DNA of 64,000 nt from Pseudomonas sp. S35 (GCF_009866765.1 NZ_CP019431.1:1736001-1800000); one strand, 5' to 3'. Positions 8,874 to 19,375 are shown, counted from the stretch's first letter. Program-made: numbers and translations. The notes: generated by a model from the sequence alone, not told the origin.

Positions 8874-10061
8874 TCAGCGGATATGTCGTGAGTAATGCTT
8901 CGGGTTGAAGCGCGTGACGATCAACAGCATCAACACGACCACCCCCGTCAGTGCCCACCAGGCCCACTCGAAACTGCCCAGTTGGTCACGGATCATCCCC
9001 GCGATCAGCGGCGACAGGCCGGCGATCAGGTAGCCGATGCCTTGCACAAAGGCCGTCAGGCCCCCAGCGCGACGTGGGTTGTCCAGGTGGTCGAGGGGCA
9101 GGATCAAGCTCATGGGGAACAGCCCGCCAATACCCAGGCCGAGCAAGCAGGGCCACAACAAACTCAAGAATTGCGGGCTGAGGATCAGGCCGCAGAACCC
9201 GATGATGATCAGCACCAGCAACACCGCGACCACGCCGCGTTTATCCTGGCGACGGTTGGCAATGGCAGGGGTGACCAGGCCGGAGACCACTTCCATGGCG
9301 GTCAGGAAGCCCAGCAGCAGGCCGGCGTTCTGTTCGCTCCAGCCTTGCTCCACGTAGTACGGCGCCAGCCATGCGAGTACACAGGTGTAGGACGCGGTGC
9401 CCAAGCCAAAAAAGATCGCCAGCAACCAGGCGCGACCGTTACCGAAAAATGCTTCCTGCGGGCTTGAACCCGTCTGCGGCAGCGGCGGCATGGCCGAGCG
9501 CTGGGCGTACCAGAACACCAACGCCAGTAACGCCAGCACGGCCCAGATCGCCAGGCCGATGCGCCAACTGCCAGTGTGGACTTGCACCAAGGGCGAGAAC
9601 GAAGCGGCCAGTGCTGCACCGCCCATGATGGCAGTGACGTACAGGCCCATGAACAGCGAGACGTTGGTGCTGAAGCGCGACTTGATCAGCGCCGGCATCA
9701 GCGCCTGGATCATTGCGATACCAATACCGGCCGCAATGGCGCTGACGATCAATTCCAGCGCCGAATCGAGGAACAACCGCGACAGCGTGGCCAGGCCAAT
9801 CACGACCAGCGACAGCACGATGCTGCGGTGCTCGCCAATACGCTTGGCCAAGCCCATGCCAAAGAACATCGCCAGGCCCATGGCCATGACCGGCAACATG
9901 GTCAGCAACGCCGCGCTGCTGAAACTCAGCGGCACATCGCCACGAATCGATGACAACAATGGCCCCACAGCCGCCATCGACGGGCGCAGGTTAAGGGCGA
10001 CCAGTACCACGCTGATCATCAGCCAAACGGCGGTGGTGGGTTTTGCCTGAACGTTTTCCAT
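8874..10061 (-). CDS. CynX/NimT-type MFS transporter
   Basis: This 395-residue transporter has about 12 membrane helices. It resembles the cyanate/2-nitroimidazole (CynX/NimT) branch of the major facilitator superfamily: an early LNLRPSMAAVGPLL segment and a GLGIGGLFPMSLILPLDH segment near helix 10 are characteristic. The ATG at 10061 follows AAGGCAGGCCC, a good ribosome site; the earlier start at 10082 lacks one. No cyn genes adjoin it, so the substrate is unknown. Confidence 0.82.
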   Translation of the reverse strand: MENVQAKPTTAVWLMISVVLVALNLRPSMAAVGPLLSSIRGDVPLSFSSAALLTMLPVMAMGLAMFFGMGLAKRIGEHRSIVLSLVVIGLATLSRLFLDSALELIVSAIAAGIGIAMIQALMPALIKSRFSTNVSLFMGLYVTAIMGGAALAASFSPLVQVHTGSWRIGLAIWAVLALLALVFWYAQRSAMPPLPQTGSSPQEAFFGNGRAWLLAIFFGLGTASYTCVLAWLAPYYVEQGWSEQNAGLLLGFLTAMEVVSGLVTPAIANRRQDKRGVVAVLLVLIIIGFCGLILSPQFLSLLWPCLLGLGIGGLFPMSLILPLDHLDNPRRAGGLTAFVQGIGYLIAGLSPLIAGMIRDQLGSFEWAWWALTGVVVLMLLIVTRFNPKHYSRHIR

Positions 10062-10177
10062 GGGCCTGCCTTGAATGAACAAGGGCGAATCAGGCCACGC
10101 ATGGGGCCAGGGGGCAAATGAGAAAGTCGCAGGGACTATCTAAAAAATGCATTTCCCACAAACACCGCAAATCGAAA

Positions 10178-10217
10178 TGTGGGAGGGGGTCCACCTTCTA
10201 CAGCAGGGGCTGCGGTG
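10178..10217. repeat. Half-copy of the dispersed GTGGGAGGGGG palindrome
   Basis: The motif GAAATGTGGGAGGGGGTCCA matches one arm of the dispersed palindromes elsewhere in the window, but the returning arm is missing. It sits just past the 3' end of the aldehyde dehydrogenase gene. Confidence 0.45.
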
Positions 10218-11660
10218 TCAGGTGGATCGAATCACGTGCTTGATCTCCTGAAACGCCGCCAGCCCCCAAGGCCCCAGTTCACGGCCGATGCTGCTCTGCT
10301 TGTAGCCGCCCCACGCCGTCTGCGGGAAGATCACCTGCGGTGCGTTGATCCACACCAGCCCGGCCTGCAAGGCATTTGCCACCCGCTCGGCGGTGTCGGC
10401 ATCGGCGCTGACCACACTGGCCACCAGGCCGAAATCGCTGTCGTTGGCCAGGGCAATCGCCTCATCCACAGTCGCGAAACGTCGTACACACAGCACCGGG
10501 CCGAAGATTTCCTCGTTCCATAACGCGCTGTCCAGCGGCACCTCGGTGAACACTGTCGGGCGGATGAAAAAACCTGTCGCCAGACCCACTGGACGTTCAC
10601 CGCCGCACAGCAATCGCGCGCCGTCCTCGATGCCGCGCTGGATATGCGCCTGTACCCGCTGATACTGCGCACGGTTGATCAGCGCGCCCATTTCCACGTC
10701 CTCGGTAAACGGGCCAGCTACGCGAATCCCTTCGGTCCGCGCCTGCAAACGTTGCAGGAATTCATCCGCCAGGCTGTCGGCCACCAACACGCGGCTGGTG
10801 GCGGAACACATCTGCCCGGCGTTGAAAAAACCACCGCCGCACGCCAGTTCCACCGCCAGGTCAAGGTCGGCATCCGCCAGCACCAGCAGCGAGGATTTGC
10901 CACCCAGTTCCAGGCTCACGCCCTTGATGGTTTCGGCAGCGCGCTGCATCACTTGCACGCCCACCGCGTTGCTGCCGGTGAAGGAAATTTTGGCCACCCG
11001 ACGATCTGCCGCCAGCGGTGCACCTACGGCCAGGCCGGTGCCACAGATCAGGTTGAATACGCCCTTCGGCAGCCCGGCGTCGGCAATGATCTGCGCCAAG
11101 CGCAGTTCCGCCAGTGGCGTGACTTCCGACGGTTTAAGCACCACGCAGCAACCGGCGGCAAGGGCCGGGGCGAGCTTCCAGGCGGTGGTCACCATGGGGA
11201 AATTCCACGGCACGATCAGCCCCACCACGCCACACGGTTCGCGGCGCAGGCGGGCGCTGAACGCCTCGCTGGGTAGCGCCACCGGGTGGTCTTGGCCCGC
11301 ATCCATTTCGTCCGCCACGCTGGCGTAGTACGCGAAGGTGGCGATCACGTCGTCCACATCGATGCCGGCCTCAAACAGCGGCTTGCCGTTGTTACTCGAC
11401 TGCAGGTGCATCAACGGTTCGCGCTGCTCGCGCACGCCTTGGGCGATCTTGCGCAACAAGGCGCCGCGGTCACGGCCGGTGCTGTTTGACCAGCCGGCAA
11501 ACGCGCGGCTGGCGGCGTCCACCGCCTGGGTCACGGCAGCCTTGTCCCCAGCGCTGACCTGGGCCAGGAGGGCTTCGGTCGCCGGGTTGATCACCTCCAG
11601 CACGGCATGCCCCGCACGCCATTCGCCGTCGATATACACACCGTTCAAAACTGTGCTCAT
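10218..11660 (-). CDS. NAD(P)-dependent aldehyde dehydrogenase
   Basis: This 480-residue ALDH-superfamily enzyme oxidises an aldehyde to the acid. The Rossmann and oxyanion Asn lie in GLIVPWNFPMVTTAWKLAP, the general-base Glu is in SLELGGKSS and the catalytic Cys is in NAGQMCSATSR. The ATG at 11660 overlaps the stop of the upstream ThDP enzyme (ATGA), so the two are coupled. In the arginine transaminase route, AruI decarboxylates 5-guanidino-2-oxopentanoate to 4-guanidinobutyraldehyde and an aldehyde dehydrogenase then makes 4-guanidinobutyrate. This pairing suggests that job, but a betaine-aldehyde-like activity cannot be excluded. Confidence 0.85.
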   Translation of the reverse strand: MSTVLNGVYIDGEWRAGHAVLEVINPATEALLAQVSAGDKAAVTQAVDAASRAFAGWSNSTGRDRGALLRKIAQGVREQREPLMHLQSSNNGKPLFEAGIDVDDVIATFAYYASVADEMDAGQDHPVALPSEAFSARLRREPCGVVGLIVPWNFPMVTTAWKLAPALAAGCCVVLKPSEVTPLAELRLAQIIADAGLPKGVFNLICGTGLAVGAPLAADRRVAKISFTGSNAVGVQVMQRAAETIKGVSLELGGKSSLLVLADADLDLAVELACGGGFFNAGQMCSATSRVLVADSLADEFLQRLQARTEGIRVAGPFTEDVEMGALINRAQYQRVQAHIQRGIEDGARLLCGGERPVGLATGFFIRPTVFTEVPLDSALWNEEIFGPVLCVRRFATVDEAIALANDSDFGLVASVVSADADTAERVANALQAGLVWINAPQVIFPQTAWGGYKQSSIGRELGPWGLAAFQEIKHVIRST

Positions 11661-13282
11661 AGCGCAACCTCCTTCATCCAAAGCCCCTGGTCGATTTCAA
11701 TCAGCGTCGGCCCCTGGCGCTCAGCGGCCGCGAGCAGTGCGGTGCGCAAAGGCGCGATGCCCTGGATGCGCTCAGCCGCGCAGCCCAGTGCCTTGGCCAC
11801 GCCGATAAAGTCCGGGGTGTAGATGTCTACGCCGACCGGCTCGATGGCGCGGTTGACCATGTATTTCTTGATCTCCTCGTAGCCCTGGTTATTCCACAGC
11901 AACACGATGATCGGCGTGCGGGCTTCCACCGCGCTGGCCAGTTCCGGCAGGCTAAATTGCAGGCCGCCGTCGCCGATCAGGCACACCACCGGTTGCCCAT
12001 CGCCGCGTCCCAGCCACGCACCGATAGCGGCGGGCAGGGCGTAACCCAAGGTGCCGTAGCCGGTGGAGGAATTGAACCAGCGGCGCGGGTGGTCGAGGTT
12101 CAGGGTCAGGTTGCCGCTGTACACCGGTTGCGTGGAGTCGCCCACCATGACGGCGCCGGGCAGTGTCTCCAGGACCGTGTTGAGCAACAGGGTTTGCGCG
12201 CGGGTGGCGGCGTCCCAGGTGGGCGCCAGTTCAGCCCATAAACGGGCGACGCGTTGGCTGCCCCAGTCGGTGCGGCGCGGCGCTAAAGATGTGCTGCCCA
12301 ACTCAGTCAACAAGGCCTCGGCGGCGATCTGTGCATCGGCCACCAAGGCGATGTGAGGCGGGTAGTTGCGCACGGTCTGGTCGGGGTCGATGTCGATACG
12401 CAACAGTGCGCCTGGAATGTCAAAGCCGCCGGCGAAGGTCACGTCGTAATCGGTTTCCCCAAGCTCAGTGCCAATGGCCAACACCACGTCGGCCTCGGCG
12501 ACCAATGCGCGGGTGGCAACCAAGGTTTGGGTCGAGCCGACCAGCAACGGGTGCGCGGCGGGCAACATGCCTTTGGCGTTGATGGTCAGGGCCACCGGCG
12601 CGCCCAGGGTTTCGGCCAGGCGAGTCAAGGCGGGTGCAGCATCGATGGCACCGCCACCGGCCAGGATCAGCGGGCGCTTGGCCGACGCCAGCAACTGACT
12701 CATCTGCTTGATCGCCGAGGGTGCAGCGCCGGCGCGTGCGACGCTGATCGGTTCGCTGCCCAGCAGTGCGTCAGCGTCTTGCACCAACACATCCAAAGGG
12801 ATTTCGATATGCACCGGCCGCGGACGACCGGCCTGGAACAGTGCAAACGCCCGCGCCAGCACACCGGGCAACTCTGCCGCCGACATCAAGGTATGGGAGA
12901 ACGCCGCCACACCCGCAATCATCGCGCTCTGGTTCGGCAGTTCATGCAGCTTGCCGCGCCCGCCGCCCAATTGGCTGCGTGACTGCACGCTGGAGATCAC
13001 CAGCATCGGGATCGAGTCGGCATAGGCCTGGCCCATCGCCGTGGTGATATTGGTCATGCCGGGGCCGGTGATGATGAAACACACGCCGGGCTTGCCGCTG
13101 GTGCGCGCATAGCCGTCGGCCATGAACCCGGCACCTTGCTCGTGGCGCGGGGTGACGTGGCGGATACGGGAACGGGCCAGGCCGCGATACAGTTCCACGG
13201 TGTGCACGCCGGGGATGCCGAACACCTGGTCCACGCCGTAGCCTTCCAGGAGTTTGACCAACACTTCGCCGCAGGTCGCCAT
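11657..13282 (-). CDS. aruI: ThDP-dependent 5-guanidino-2-oxopentanoate decarboxylase (AruI-like)
   Basis: This 541-residue protein is of the acetolactate synthase/benzoylformate decarboxylase family. The N-terminal ThDP domain carries the activating Glu in TPRHEQGAGFMADGYAR. The C-terminal diphosphate/Mg site is GDGGLQFSLPELASAV followed by WNNQGYEEIKKYM. Anabolic acetolactate synthase would have a small regulatory subunit next to it; instead an aldehyde dehydrogenase is coupled by ATGA. That combination matches arginine transaminase pathway genes of pseudomonads. The specific substrate is inferred from family similarity and context. A divergent LysR gene follows at 13393. Confidence 0.72.
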   Translation of the reverse strand: MATCGEVLVKLLEGYGVDQVFGIPGVHTVELYRGLARSRIRHVTPRHEQGAGFMADGYARTSGKPGVCFIITGPGMTNITTAMGQAYADSIPMLVISSVQSRSQLGGGRGKLHELPNQSAMIAGVAAFSHTLMSAAELPGVLARAFALFQAGRPRPVHIEIPLDVLVQDADALLGSEPISVARAGAAPSAIKQMSQLLASAKRPLILAGGGAIDAAPALTRLAETLGAPVALTINAKGMLPAAHPLLVGSTQTLVATRALVAEADVVLAIGTELGETDYDVTFAGGFDIPGALLRIDIDPDQTVRNYPPHIALVADAQIAAEALLTELGSTSLAPRRTDWGSQRVARLWAELAPTWDAATRAQTLLLNTVLETLPGAVMVGDSTQPVYSGNLTLNLDHPRRWFNSSTGYGTLGYALPAAIGAWLGRGDGQPVVCLIGDGGLQFSLPELASAVEARTPIIVLLWNNQGYEEIKKYMVNRAIEPVGVDIYTPDFIGVAKALGCAAERIQGIAPLRTALLAAAERQGPTLIEIDQGLWMKEVAL

Positions 13283-13392
13283 ACAGGTCGCTCTTGTTAT
13301 GGATTCGAGGCGGTATTGGACCGGCTGGCCCGTAGCGGCAACAATCGATAAAAAGTCATACTAGCCATGTCTTCACGTCATGGCTGAACCCT

Positions 13393-14271
13393 ATGAAACG
13401 CCTTCCGCCGCTGCCCGCGCTGCACACCTTCTGGGTCACGGCCCAGTGCTGCAACTTCACTCGCGCCGCCGAGCAACTGCACATCACCCAGGGCGCGGTG
13501 AGTCGGCAGATCGCCGGGCTGGAAAGCCACTTGGGCTACGCGCTGTTCCAACGCCAGGCGCGCGGTTTGAGCCTGACCGAAGAGGGGCGCGAGTGGTCAG
13601 TGCGGGCGCAGCACGTATTTGGCTTGCTCGGTGACGCGGTGGAGCAGATCGGCAGTCGCCGCCAGACCTTGCAGCTCAAGGCGTCCACCTGCGTGATGCG
13701 CTGGTTGCTGCCGCGCCTGATGCAGTGGCAAAAGGAGCGCCCGGACGTGCCGGTGGAACTCACCACCACCGTGGCCTACAGCGTGGATTTTCGGCGCGAG
13801 CAATTTGATGCAGCGGTGATCTACGCCCCCATCGCCGAGCAGTCGGCCGAGGCGCGGCATTTGTTCGACGAGCAACTCACACCGGTCTGCGCGCCGGGTT
13901 TACTGCCGGGCTTGCAAGCACCGCAGCACTTGCAGCAACAGGTGCTGCTGCACCCCACGCGGGACGAGCGGGATTGGGCGTTGTGGTTGAAGGCGGCGAA
14001 TATCCACTTGAGCAATCTGAGCCAGGGTCATCATTTCGAAACGCTGGACTTGGCAATGACGGTGGCCTCCCAGGGTTCCGGGGTGGCGATTGGCGACAGC
14101 GCGTTGATTGGCGAGGATGTGAAGGCGGGGCGGTTGGTGATGCCGTTTGAGCTGCGGGTGCGGACGGGGATGGGGTATTACCTGGTGTATCCGCCGGGGA
14201 CGAAGCCGTCGACCGGGCTCGAAGCGTTAATGGATTGGTTAGTCAGCCAGGCGCAATGTCCAGAGCATTGA
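13393..14271 (+). CDS. LysR-family regulator, GcvA-like branch
   Basis: This 292-residue LTTR has the GcvA-type N-terminus (LPPLPALHTFWVTAQCCNFT) and the HTH AAEQLHITQGAVSRQIAGLE. It diverges from the aruI-like/ALDH operon over about 110 bases, the usual arrangement for a LysR gene controlling its neighbour. That regulatory link is inference. A dispersed palindrome follows its stop codon. Confidence 0.88.
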   Translation: MKRLPPLPALHTFWVTAQCCNFTRAAEQLHITQGAVSRQIAGLESHLGYALFQRQARGLSLTEEGREWSVRAQHVFGLLGDAVEQIGSRRQTLQLKASTCVMRWLLPRLMQWQKERPDVPVELTTTVAYSVDFRREQFDAAVIYAPIAEQSAEARHLFDEQLTPVCAPGLLPGLQAPQHLQQQVLLHPTRDERDWALWLKAANIHLSNLSQGHHFETLDLAMTVASQGSGVAIGDSALIGEDVKAGRLVMPFELRVRTGMGYYLVYPPGTKPSTGLEALMDWLVSQAQCPEH

Positions 14272-14277
14272 AGGGCA

Positions 14278-14310
14278 AATGTGAGAGGGGGCTTGCCCCT
14301 CCCACATTTA
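14278..14310. repeat. Dispersed palindrome (REP-like), possible bidirectional terminator
   Basis: AAATGTGAGAGGGGG and the returning CCCCTCCCACATTT form a near-perfect hairpin between two convergent genes (LysR at 13393-14271 and the oxidoreductase ending at 14325). Confidence 0.7.
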
Positions 14311-14324
14311 TTGACCGCGTTGTG

Positions 14325-14939
14325 TCAGTAACCGACGGTAAACCGCTTGCGCGAGTGCTTTGGTGTTTCCACTTCATCAATCATTGCGATGGCGTAGTCG
14401 GCAAAGCTGATCGAGCTTTTGCCGTCGCTGCTCACCAGCAAATCATCCTGGCCCAGACGGAATTTACCGGTGCGCTCGGTCCCATCGAACAGCGCCGATG
14501 GCGACAGGAATGTCCAATCCAGTTCTTGTTCCTGGCGCAGGGTCTCCAGGAATTCAGCCCCTGCGCTGGCTTCTGCCTTGTACTCGGCAGGGAAACCTTC
14601 GCTGTCGATCACTCGACCACCACCTGGCAGCAACAGCGAACCCGCACCGCCCACCACCAGCAGGCGTTTCACCCCAGCCTGTTTCACCGGCCCGATCACG
14701 GCGCTGGCGGGCAGGGTGGCAAAATGCGCGGCGCTGATTACCACATCGCTGCCGCTGATGGCCTGTTGCAGTGCAGCGGCGTCCAGCGCGTCCACTTGTT
14801 TGACGGTGACGTTCGGGCGCGCTGTCAGCTTGTCGGTATTACGCGCGATGGCGGTGACGCTGTGCCCACGACGCAACGCTTCTTCCAGCAATTGGCTGCC
14901 GGCACGGCCTGTAGCCCCAATGATTGCGATCTTGCTCAT
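14325..14939 (-). CDS. NAD(P)-binding oxidoreductase, YwnB-like atypical SDR
   Basis: This 204-residue protein begins with the dinucleotide-binding motif KIAIIGATGRAGSQLLEEAL (residues 3-22). It follows the atypical short-chain dehydrogenase / NmrA-like pattern. A Tyr-x3-Lys catalytic pair is not clear; YKAEASAG lies in the expected region. Such proteins are NAD(P)H-dependent reductases or redox sensors with ill-defined substrates. It stands 34 bases downstream of the MBL-fold gene on the same strand and may be co-transcribed with it. Confidence 0.78.
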   Translation of the reverse strand: MSKIAIIGATGRAGSQLLEEALRRGHSVTAIARNTDKLTARPNVTVKQVDALDAAALQQAISGSDVVISAAHFATLPASAVIGPVKQAGVKRLLVVGGAGSLLLPGGGRVIDSEGFPAEYKAEASAGAEFLETLRQEQELDWTFLSPSALFDGTERTGKFRLGQDDLLVSSDGKSSISFADYAIAMIDEVETPKHSRKRFTVGY

Positions 14940-14973
14940 GACGTTCTCCAGTACGGTTAAGGTTTGAGAGGTT

Positions 14974-15840
14974 TCACCACTTCATTTCGCCCTTGGCGAC
15001 TTTGGCACTCAGCTCCAGGGAGCTTTCGTCGGCCAGGGTGGGGTAACGTTTTTTCATGGCCGCGATGAGGGCGGCAGAGTCCTTGGCCTTGGCGGTTTCT
15101 ACGTCGAAGGCCTTGATGTAGTCGGCAGTAAAGGCCACGGATTTCGGCGACGGCGTGCCCAGGTAATGGCCGGGAATCACGGTGCGCGGTTTCAGGTTTT
15201 CGATGCGCTGCAGGGTGGTCAGCCAGTCCTTGTGAGATTGCGCGCCCTGGGTGTCGGCCATCCACAGATGGATGTTTTCGGCGACCACGACGCCACCGAC
15301 CACGGCCTTGATCGACGGGATCCACACAAAGCTGCGGTCCGGCTGTGGGCCGTCCAGGCCGATCACGTCCAGCTGTTTACCTTCCAACGTCAGGCTATGG
15401 CCTTGCAGCACCTGCGGCACGATGGTTTTAGCCGGTTTGTCGGCGCCCATCTTCGGGCCCCAGAACTCAAGCTTGCCGGCCACGGTGGCGTTGATATGGT
15501 CGACCACCGGTTGCGGCGCGAGCACCTTGGCATCCGGGAACGCGGCGGTGAGGGTGTCGAGGCCGAAGTAGTAATCCGGGTCGCCGTGGCTGATGTAGAT
15601 GGTGGTCAGGTTTTTGCCACTGGCGCGGATCTTCTGCACCAGTTGCTCGGCCTGGCCCTTGCCGAATTGCGCGTCTACCAGGATCGCGTCCTTGGCGCCG
15701 CTGACCAGCACCGAGGTCACCGGGAAGATCGCGGCTTCGCCTGGGTTGTACACGTCGAGGGTCAGGTCGGCCGCCGAGGCGTGGGCGGCAAACGCCAGGG
15801 CGGCGGTGGCTAGGGTCAAGCGCTTGAGGGTTGAGAACAT
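14974..15840 (-). CDS. Periplasmic MBL-fold hydrolase-like protein with an altered metal motif
   Basis: This 288-residue protein has a Sec signal peptide (cleavage after AHASA, about residue 23) and a metallo-beta-lactamase fold. The canonical HxHxDH motif is replaced by SHGDPDYYFG (about residues 84-93), keeping the first His and the Asp. Later His residues in ENIHLWM and PGHYLG are plausible third and fourth ligands. The reaction is therefore uncertain; it could be a quinoprotein-relay-type or lactonase-like enzyme. It diverges from the LysR gene at 15948 by 107 bases, suggesting that this gene and the SDR downstream are its regulon. Confidence 0.75.
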   Translation of the reverse strand: MFSTLKRLTLATAALAFAAHASAADLTLDVYNPGEAAIFPVTSVLVSGAKDAILVDAQFGKGQAEQLVQKIRASGKNLTTIYISHGDPDYYFGLDTLTAAFPDAKVLAPQPVVDHINATVAGKLEFWGPKMGADKPAKTIVPQVLQGHSLTLEGKQLDVIGLDGPQPDRSFVWIPSIKAVVGGVVVAENIHLWMADTQGAQSHKDWLTTLQRIENLKPRTVIPGHYLGTPSPKSVAFTADYIKAFDVETAKAKDSAALIAAMKKRYPTLADESSLELSAKVAKGEMKW

Positions 15841-15947
15841 CGAGTAGCTCCGGCAGGCGATTCAAAGGAAGCACAGAGCTTAGTTGCACCAAACGAGACT
15901 AAAAATGCGATGCTGGGACATAGTTTGTTTCTTAAAGTGAGCAAATC

Positions 15948-16853
15948 ATGGATCGCCTTCACGCCATGCGCGTGTTTGTCACCGTGGTGGACCTGGGCAG
16001 CCAGTCCGCCGCCGCCGACCACCTGGACCTGTCTCGCCCGGTGGTCTCGCGTTACCTGGCCGAGTTGGAAGACTGGGTCGGTGCGCGCCTGATGCACCGC
16101 ACCACGCGCAAGCTGAGCCTCACGGCCGCTGGCAGCGAAACCTTGCCGCGCTGCCGACAATTGCTGGAACTGTGCGGCGACATGCAGGCCGCCGTCAGCG
16201 AACCGGATGACGCGCCCCGAGGCTTGCTGCGCCTGAGTGTCAGCACCTCGTTCGGCCAGGCGCAATTGGCCGAGGCGATTGCCGAGTACGTCAAGCGCTA
16301 CCCCTTGGTCACGGTCGACCTGCAAATGCTCGACCGTACGGTGAACCTGGTGGATGAACGCATCGACCTGGCCATTCGCACCAGTAATGACCTGGACCCC
16401 AACTTGATCGCACGTCGCCTGACCGTCTGTCGTTCTGTTGTGTGTGCAACGCCGGCATATCTGCTGGAGCACCCGGCCCCGCAGAAGGTCGAAGCGCTTG
16501 CCCGGCACAACTGCCTGACCCACTCGTACTTCGGCAAAAGCCTGTGGCATTTCGAGGAACATGGCGAGCACGTGTCGGTGCCAGTGCACGGCAACATCAC
16601 GGCCAACGAGGCCAGCACGCTGTTACGCCTGACCCTGGCGGGAGCCGGGGTGGCGATGCTGCCCAGTTACCAGGCCGGCGATCACATCCGCCGTGGCGAA
16701 CTGGTGCGCCTGCTGCCCCACGCCGAGCCCCGGCAGATGAATATCTACGCGGTCTACGCCTCACGCAAACACATGCCGTCGGCGCTGCGCAGCCTGCTGG
16801 ATTTCCTGGTGGTGAGGTTCCCGGAACAGCCGGTGTGGGACGTCGGTCTGTAG
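15948..16853 (+). CDS. LysR-family transcriptional regulator
   Basis: This is a 301-residue LTTR whose HTH is at about residues 16-45 (QSAAADHLDLSRPVVSRYLA). The effector domain follows the CrgA/DmlR-like pattern (TTRKLSLTAAGSE). It diverges from the MBL-fold/SDR pair and probably controls it, by analogy with other LTTR arrangements. Confidence 0.88.
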   Translation: MDRLHAMRVFVTVVDLGSQSAAADHLDLSRPVVSRYLAELEDWVGARLMHRTTRKLSLTAAGSETLPRCRQLLELCGDMQAAVSEPDDAPRGLLRLSVSTSFGQAQLAEAIAEYVKRYPLVTVDLQMLDRTVNLVDERIDLAIRTSNDLDPNLIARRLTVCRSVVCATPAYLLEHPAPQKVEALARHNCLTHSYFGKSLWHFEEHGEHVSVPVHGNITANEASTLLRLTLAGAGVAMLPSYQAGDHIRRGELVRLLPHAEPRQMNIYAVYASRKHMPSALRSLLDFLVVRFPEQPVWDVGL

Positions 16854-16953
16854 GGCGACATAACCCTGTTGAATGTCGTCCAATAATGGCAACTCGCCCT
16901 GGCTGGCCTATGCTTTAAACAGCACCGTGTAGATCCGTCCAGAGGTCTGTGCC

Positions 16954-17130
16954 ATGAACATTAAAACCCGAAAATACCTGATGATTTTCACCCTCTGCGC
17001 CTTTGCCAGCGCGCTGTACGGGACTGCCGCCTACCGCGTCGAACAGACCCGTATGCAGCCGACCTTTGCGATCAGCTGCCATCAGGACCAATGCGTTCCC
17101 CACACCGGCAGTTTCAGCGCGCTCAGGTAG
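16954..17130 (+). CDS. Small hypothetical membrane or secreted protein (58 residues)
   Basis: An ATG at 16954 opens a 58-codon frame. The product begins MNIKTRKYLMIFTLCAF, a basic N-region followed by a hydrophobic core (about residues 9-27), as in a signal peptide or a single membrane anchor. The remainder is short and polar with two Cys residues (SCHQDQC). A possible ribosome site (AGAGG at 16941-16945) precedes the ATG. The frame ends 8 bases into the convergent AraC-type gene. No family is recognised. It is supported by start, ribosome site and hydrophobic profile only. Confidence 0.45.
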   Translation: MNIKTRKYLMIFTLCAFASALYGTAAYRVEQTRMQPTFAISCHQDQCVPHTGSFSALR

Positions 17131-18001
17131 CCGGCGATTCGGCCTTGAGTTGCTCGCGAAACGCCTTGGGTGAGAACCCGACCCGCCGGCGAAACAGCCG
17201 TGAGAAGTTGGTCGGGTCGGAAAACCCCAGCACCTCCGACATTTCATTGATGGTCATGCTGGTGTAGGTCAGCAGGCGCTTGGCTTCCAGCAACTGGCGA
17301 TCATGCATGATCTGCAAGGCGGGCTGCCCACCCAGTTCGCGACACGTCCCATTCAGGTGTGAGACCGAGATACCCAGCTTGTGGGCCAGATCCTCGATCT
17401 TGGGGTGTTCGCGGTAGTGCTGTTCGACCAATTGGGTAAACCGCCGGAAATACTCGCGCCCCCTTGGCGCACGCGAATGGCGACGCTGGATGGCCTGGCG
17501 GCTGATCCACACCAGCAGCACACTGACCAGCGCGTGCATCATCATGTCCCGGGCCGGTTGGTCGTCGGCGTATTCGTCCTGCAGGCGGGCGAACTGGCTG
17601 TTGAGGTAATCGCTGTCCTTGCCCGCCGGGTAGCTGCCCAAGGTGTGCAGACCGCCTGCTGTCGCACCCAGTTGGGCTTGCAAGTGGCTCACCAGTGGCG
17701 CCGAGAGTGTCACCACATAGCCTTCGACATCTTCGGCAAAACGGAACCCATGCACGCACAACGGCGGCAATACCTGCAGGGTGGCTTCGTTGAGGGTGGT
17801 GCGTTGGCCTTCGATTTCCAACTGGGCCTGGCCCTTGTGCACGTACAGCAACTGGCACAGATCCGCGTGCCGGTGGGGCTGGATTTCCCACTGGTATTCC
17901 CGACTGCGTCGGGAAATGGTTTCGCAGTGCAACAAATCGGGGGTCGGCCATTGCTGGTTTTCCCCGTAAAGCTTGAAGACCGGAATCGCGGTGTTGGTCA
18001 T
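17123..18001 (-). CDS. pobC: AraC/XylS-family regulator of p-hydroxybenzoate hydroxylase (PobC-like)
   Basis: This 292-residue protein has an N-terminal cupin sensor domain (HRHADLCQLLYVHKGQA, about residues 43-59) and a C-terminal pair of HTH motifs. The second HTH has the family signature GFSDPTNFSRLFRRRVGFSP (about residues 259-278). It diverges from pobA over 180 bases. In other pseudomonads an AraC/XylS-type PobC adjacent to pobA activates it in response to 4-hydroxybenzoate; the same role is inferred here from position and family. Confidence 0.85.
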   Translation of the reverse strand: MTNTAIPVFKLYGENQQWPTPDLLHCETISRRSREYQWEIQPHRHADLCQLLYVHKGQAQLEIEGQRTTLNEATLQVLPPLCVHGFRFAEDVEGYVVTLSAPLVSHLQAQLGATAGGLHTLGSYPAGKDSDYLNSQFARLQDEYADDQPARDMMMHALVSVLLVWISRQAIQRRHSRAPRGREYFRRFTQLVEQHYREHPKIEDLAHKLGISVSHLNGTCRELGGQPALQIMHDRQLLEAKRLLTYTSMTINEMSEVLGFSDPTNFSRLFRRRVGFSPKAFREQLKAESPAT

Positions 18002-18106
18002 GGTTTCAATCCGATACTCAGGACGGTTGTGCGGTAATCGCCCAAATTGGCAAAAAGCGCAGGGTTTGTCGCAGTTTTCACCTTCTTATGCTGTGCACTC
18101 AAGTGA

Positions 18107-19375
<1,269 letters not shown>

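Noticed and set aside
11657..13282. Anabolic acetolactate synthase large subunit
   Set aside because: No ilvH-type small subunit is adjacent and an aldehyde dehydrogenase is translationally coupled, which fits the AruI-type decarboxylase better.
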